Source: a bacterium (lineage in GTDB: Bacteria; Bacillota_A; Clostridia; Lachnospirales; Lachnospiraceae). Taken from it: a DNA stretch of 24,686 bases. Below, one piece after another: positions 23,065 to 24,686 of the stretch; position 1 is the stretch's first letter, and each line of letters opens with the position of its first letter. The DNA is taken from contig SFQZ01000040.1 in NCBI GenBank assembly GCA_004562915.1, forward strand, positions 1 to 24,686, read 5' to 3'. The notes beneath the pieces were generated by a model. It saw only the letters and a list, made by a program, of their open reading frames with translations, was not told where the DNA came from and searched no databases. A program made the translations under genes and the position numbers.

Positions 23065-24068
23065 ATATATTATATACAACGGACGATAAATTTGTAGGAA
23101 AAGTGGGAGCCAGTATTTGTTCTGTGTTTGATAATAATAAATCAATGGAGCAAATATCTGTTTATATTATTGGTCAGGATATATCGAAAGAAAACCGGAG
23201 AAAATTGAAAGAATTATCGCAAATATATGGGCGTAGTATAGAAATTATCGAGTTGGAAAATTTAAAAAATTATTTTGATTTTGAATTTGACACCTCGGGC
23301 TGGAATCAAATTGTGCTTGCCAGATTACTTCTTGACAAACTACTTCCAGATTATATTGAGAGAATTATATATCTGGATGGTGATACGATTAATATTAGCA
23401 ATTTGCAGAGTTTATGGGAAACGGATTTAAATGGAAAAGTGTTGGGAGCATGTATCGAAGCTACTGTGGATCAAAAAAGGAAAATAGATTTAGAGATGGA
23501 TGGAATTCCTTATATTAATGCAGGGGTGCTCTTGTTTGATTTGAAGAGATGGAAGGAAGAACATTGTTTTGATCGGATAATGGAGTATTATAGAAGACGT
23601 GGAGGCAGGTTGTTTGCTAATGATCAGGATGTAATTAATGCGGTTCTCAAAGAAAGTATATATTATCTTCCGCCAAAATATAATTTTTATAATATATATT
23701 GGTTTTATCCTTATTCTGTTTTGAAAAAACTGATGGGAAAAGCAGTTTATTATGAAAAAGAAATTTTTACTGATTCATTAGATAATCCTGCCATTATTCA
23801 TTATCTGGGAGAGGAACGTCCATGGAGGAAAGGCAATCATCACAAATTCAAAAAGCATTTTCAGTTATATCATAGTAAAACACCGTGGAAAGATGAAGCA
23901 ATGGAGGAAGGGTGGGGTGCATACTTCCTTTGCTGGGATATTTTTAATAAAATATTACATCCTTTTCCAATGTTAAGATACAGAATTATAAATGTACTAA
24001 TACCATGGTTTATGATATGGAGAAAGAAGCAGCTTAATAAAGAAAAAAGACAGGCAAAAAATGAGTGA
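23061..24068 (+). CDS. Family 8 glycosyltransferase
   Basis: A 335-residue GT-A enzyme of family GT8 (LgtC/glycogenin type): MNILYTTDDKFVGKVGASIC at the N-terminus, the DxD metal site as YLDGDTINISN (DGD at 106-108), then PYINAGVLLFDLKRW, NDQDVINAVL and IIHYLGEERPW. Family members are retaining galactosyl- or glucosyltransferases. A C-terminal segment of ~60 residues is hydrophobic and basic (NVLIPWFMIWRKKQLNKEKR), probably a membrane-surface anchor. The start overlaps licD (ATGA) and the end overlaps the flippase gene by 8 bases, so the three are one operon building a glycan that LicD may decorate. Confidence 0.9.
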   Translation: MNILYTTDDKFVGKVGASICSVFDNNKSMEQISVYIIGQDISKENRRKLKELSQIYGRSIEIIELENLKNYFDFEFDTSGWNQIVLARLLLDKLLPDYIERIIYLDGDTINISNLQSLWETDLNGKVLGACIEATVDQKRKIDLEMDGIPYINAGVLLFDLKRWKEEHCFDRIMEYYRRRGGRLFANDQDVINAVLKESIYYLPPKYNFYNIYWFYPYSVLKKLMGKAVYYEKEIFTDSLDNPAIIHYLGEERPWRKGNHHKFKKHFQLYHSKTPWKDEAMEEGWGAYFLCWDIFNKILHPFPMLRYRIINVLIPWFMIWRKKQLNKEKRQAKNE

Positions 24069-24686
24069 AAAGAAATTATCATTACAATCTAGTATTGCGT
24101 GGAATTCGATAGGAAGTATTTTTTATCTGGGCTGTCAATGGTTGATGACAGTGGTGGTAGTGTGGATTGCGGGTCTGGAAACTGCAGGAATCCTTTCTTT
24201 GGCAATGTCGGTTTCTAATATCTGGTATAGCTTTGCAGTTTATGGTATGCGTAATTTTCAGGTATCAGATACAGTAGGAAAATATAAGAATGGTACTTAT
24301 GTGGTTAGCCGATATCTTACCGGAATAGGAGCTTTTGCGGGATGTTTGATTTACACGTTTGTGGTTGGATATGATCCGTATCAGAAAGTTTGCATCCTGC
24401 TATATTTCGTATATAAATTAAGTGAAGCACTTTTTGATGTATATGCAGGAATTTTCCAAAAAAACTGGAGATTGGACTATGTGGGAAAATCTTTAATAAT
24501 CAGAGGCTTTCTATCAATATTTAGTTTTATACTCCTTTTGCTTACTACGAATAATGTAGCAATCACTTTTGGGATGATGGCTTTATTGTGCATGATATCA
24601 GTTTTTACATATGATATTTCAAGGGTGGGAAAATTGGATAATATAGCTGTATCAATCGAAATTCAAGCAGTATTCCCACTGCTGAA
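24061..24686 (+). CDS. Polysaccharide flippase (Wzx-like), 5' part, cut by the window end
   Basis: The frame from ATG 24061 is open for 208 codons to the end of the window. It encodes a polytopic membrane protein with about five or six hydrophobic segments so far. The start SLQSSIAWNSIGSIFYLGCQ and the following GLETAGILSLAMSVSNIWYSF are typical of MATE-like oligosaccharide flippases that turn undecaprenyl-linked repeat units to the outer face of the membrane. It overlaps the GT8 gene by 8 bases. Its presence implies that this second operon uses a flippase route, unlike the ABC-exported polymer at 4848-15227. Confidence 0.8.
   Translation, partial: MSEKKLSLQSSIAWNSIGSIFYLGCQWLMTVVVVWIAGLETAGILSLAMSVSNIWYSFAVYGMRNFQVSDTVGKYKNGTYVVSRYLTGIGAFAGCLIYTFVVGYDPYQKVCILLYFVYKLSEALFDVYAGIFQKNWRLDYVGKSLIIRGFLSIFSFILLLLTTNNVAITFGMMALLCMISVFTYDISRVGKLDNIAVSIEIQAVFPLL

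Noticed and set aside
1..24686. tRNA, rRNA or CRISPR features
   Set aside because: I saw no cloverleaf-like segments, rRNA signature sequences or regularly spaced identical repeats. This was by eye; a covariance-model search would be needed to exclude small RNAs.

Overview
The window looks like a chromosomal cell-envelope locus from a low-to-moderate GC, Gram-positive gut Clostridia, most likely Lachnospiraceae (Blautia/Ruminococcus/Dorea-like). This rests on codon use, strong AGGAGG-type ribosome binding sites, an IS1634-type transposase, poly(glycerol phosphate) genes and choline-binding repeats. There is no rRNA or tRNA gene for a firm placement, so the taxonomy is inference.

Layout. Bases 1-2424 hold an insertion element. 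Its transposase is read in two frames and is followed by two small, related coiled-coil genes. On the minus strand, 2636-4549 carries one polytopic membrane protein cut into two ORFs by a single in-frame TAA. From 4848 to 15227 runs a ten-gene plus-strand operon: acyltransferase, phosphoglycosyl transferase fused to a GT2 domain, UDP-galactopyranose mutase (glf), glycerophosphotransferase, tagD, glycerophosphotransferase, ABC permease, ABC ATPase, glycerophosphotransferase, and a GT2 glycosyltransferase. A strong bidirectional terminator closes it. Together these genes predict a teichoic-acid-like glycerol-phosphate polymer. It would be started by a mono-topic phosphoglycosyl transferase instead of TagO, probably carry galactofuranose, possibly be O-acylated, and be exported by a TagGH/Wzm-Wzt transporter.

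Bases 15288-21680 hold cell-surface genes: a membrane-anchored protein with three beta-repeat domains (minus strand), a D,D-carboxypeptidase (plus strand), and a 1013-residue secreted protein (minus strand). The last is a clear relative of pneumococcal Pce/CbpE, the teichoic-acid phosphorylcholine esterase, with about 18 choline-binding repeats. Its metallo-beta-lactamase domain is split by two Cna-B-like domains. Divergent from it, at 22201-24686, is a second plus-strand operon: a LicD-family transferase, a GT8 glycosyltransferase, and the start of a polysaccharide flippase that runs off the window.

Working model (inference). LicD adds phosphocholine or a related phospho-group to an envelope polymer. 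The Pce-like protein binds that decoration through its repeats and trims it. The carboxypeptidase remodels the adjoining peptidoglycan. The licD/pce pairing beside a glycerol-phosphate polymer operon is the most interesting part of the window. A previously unlisted small ORF with its own terminator lies between pce and licD.
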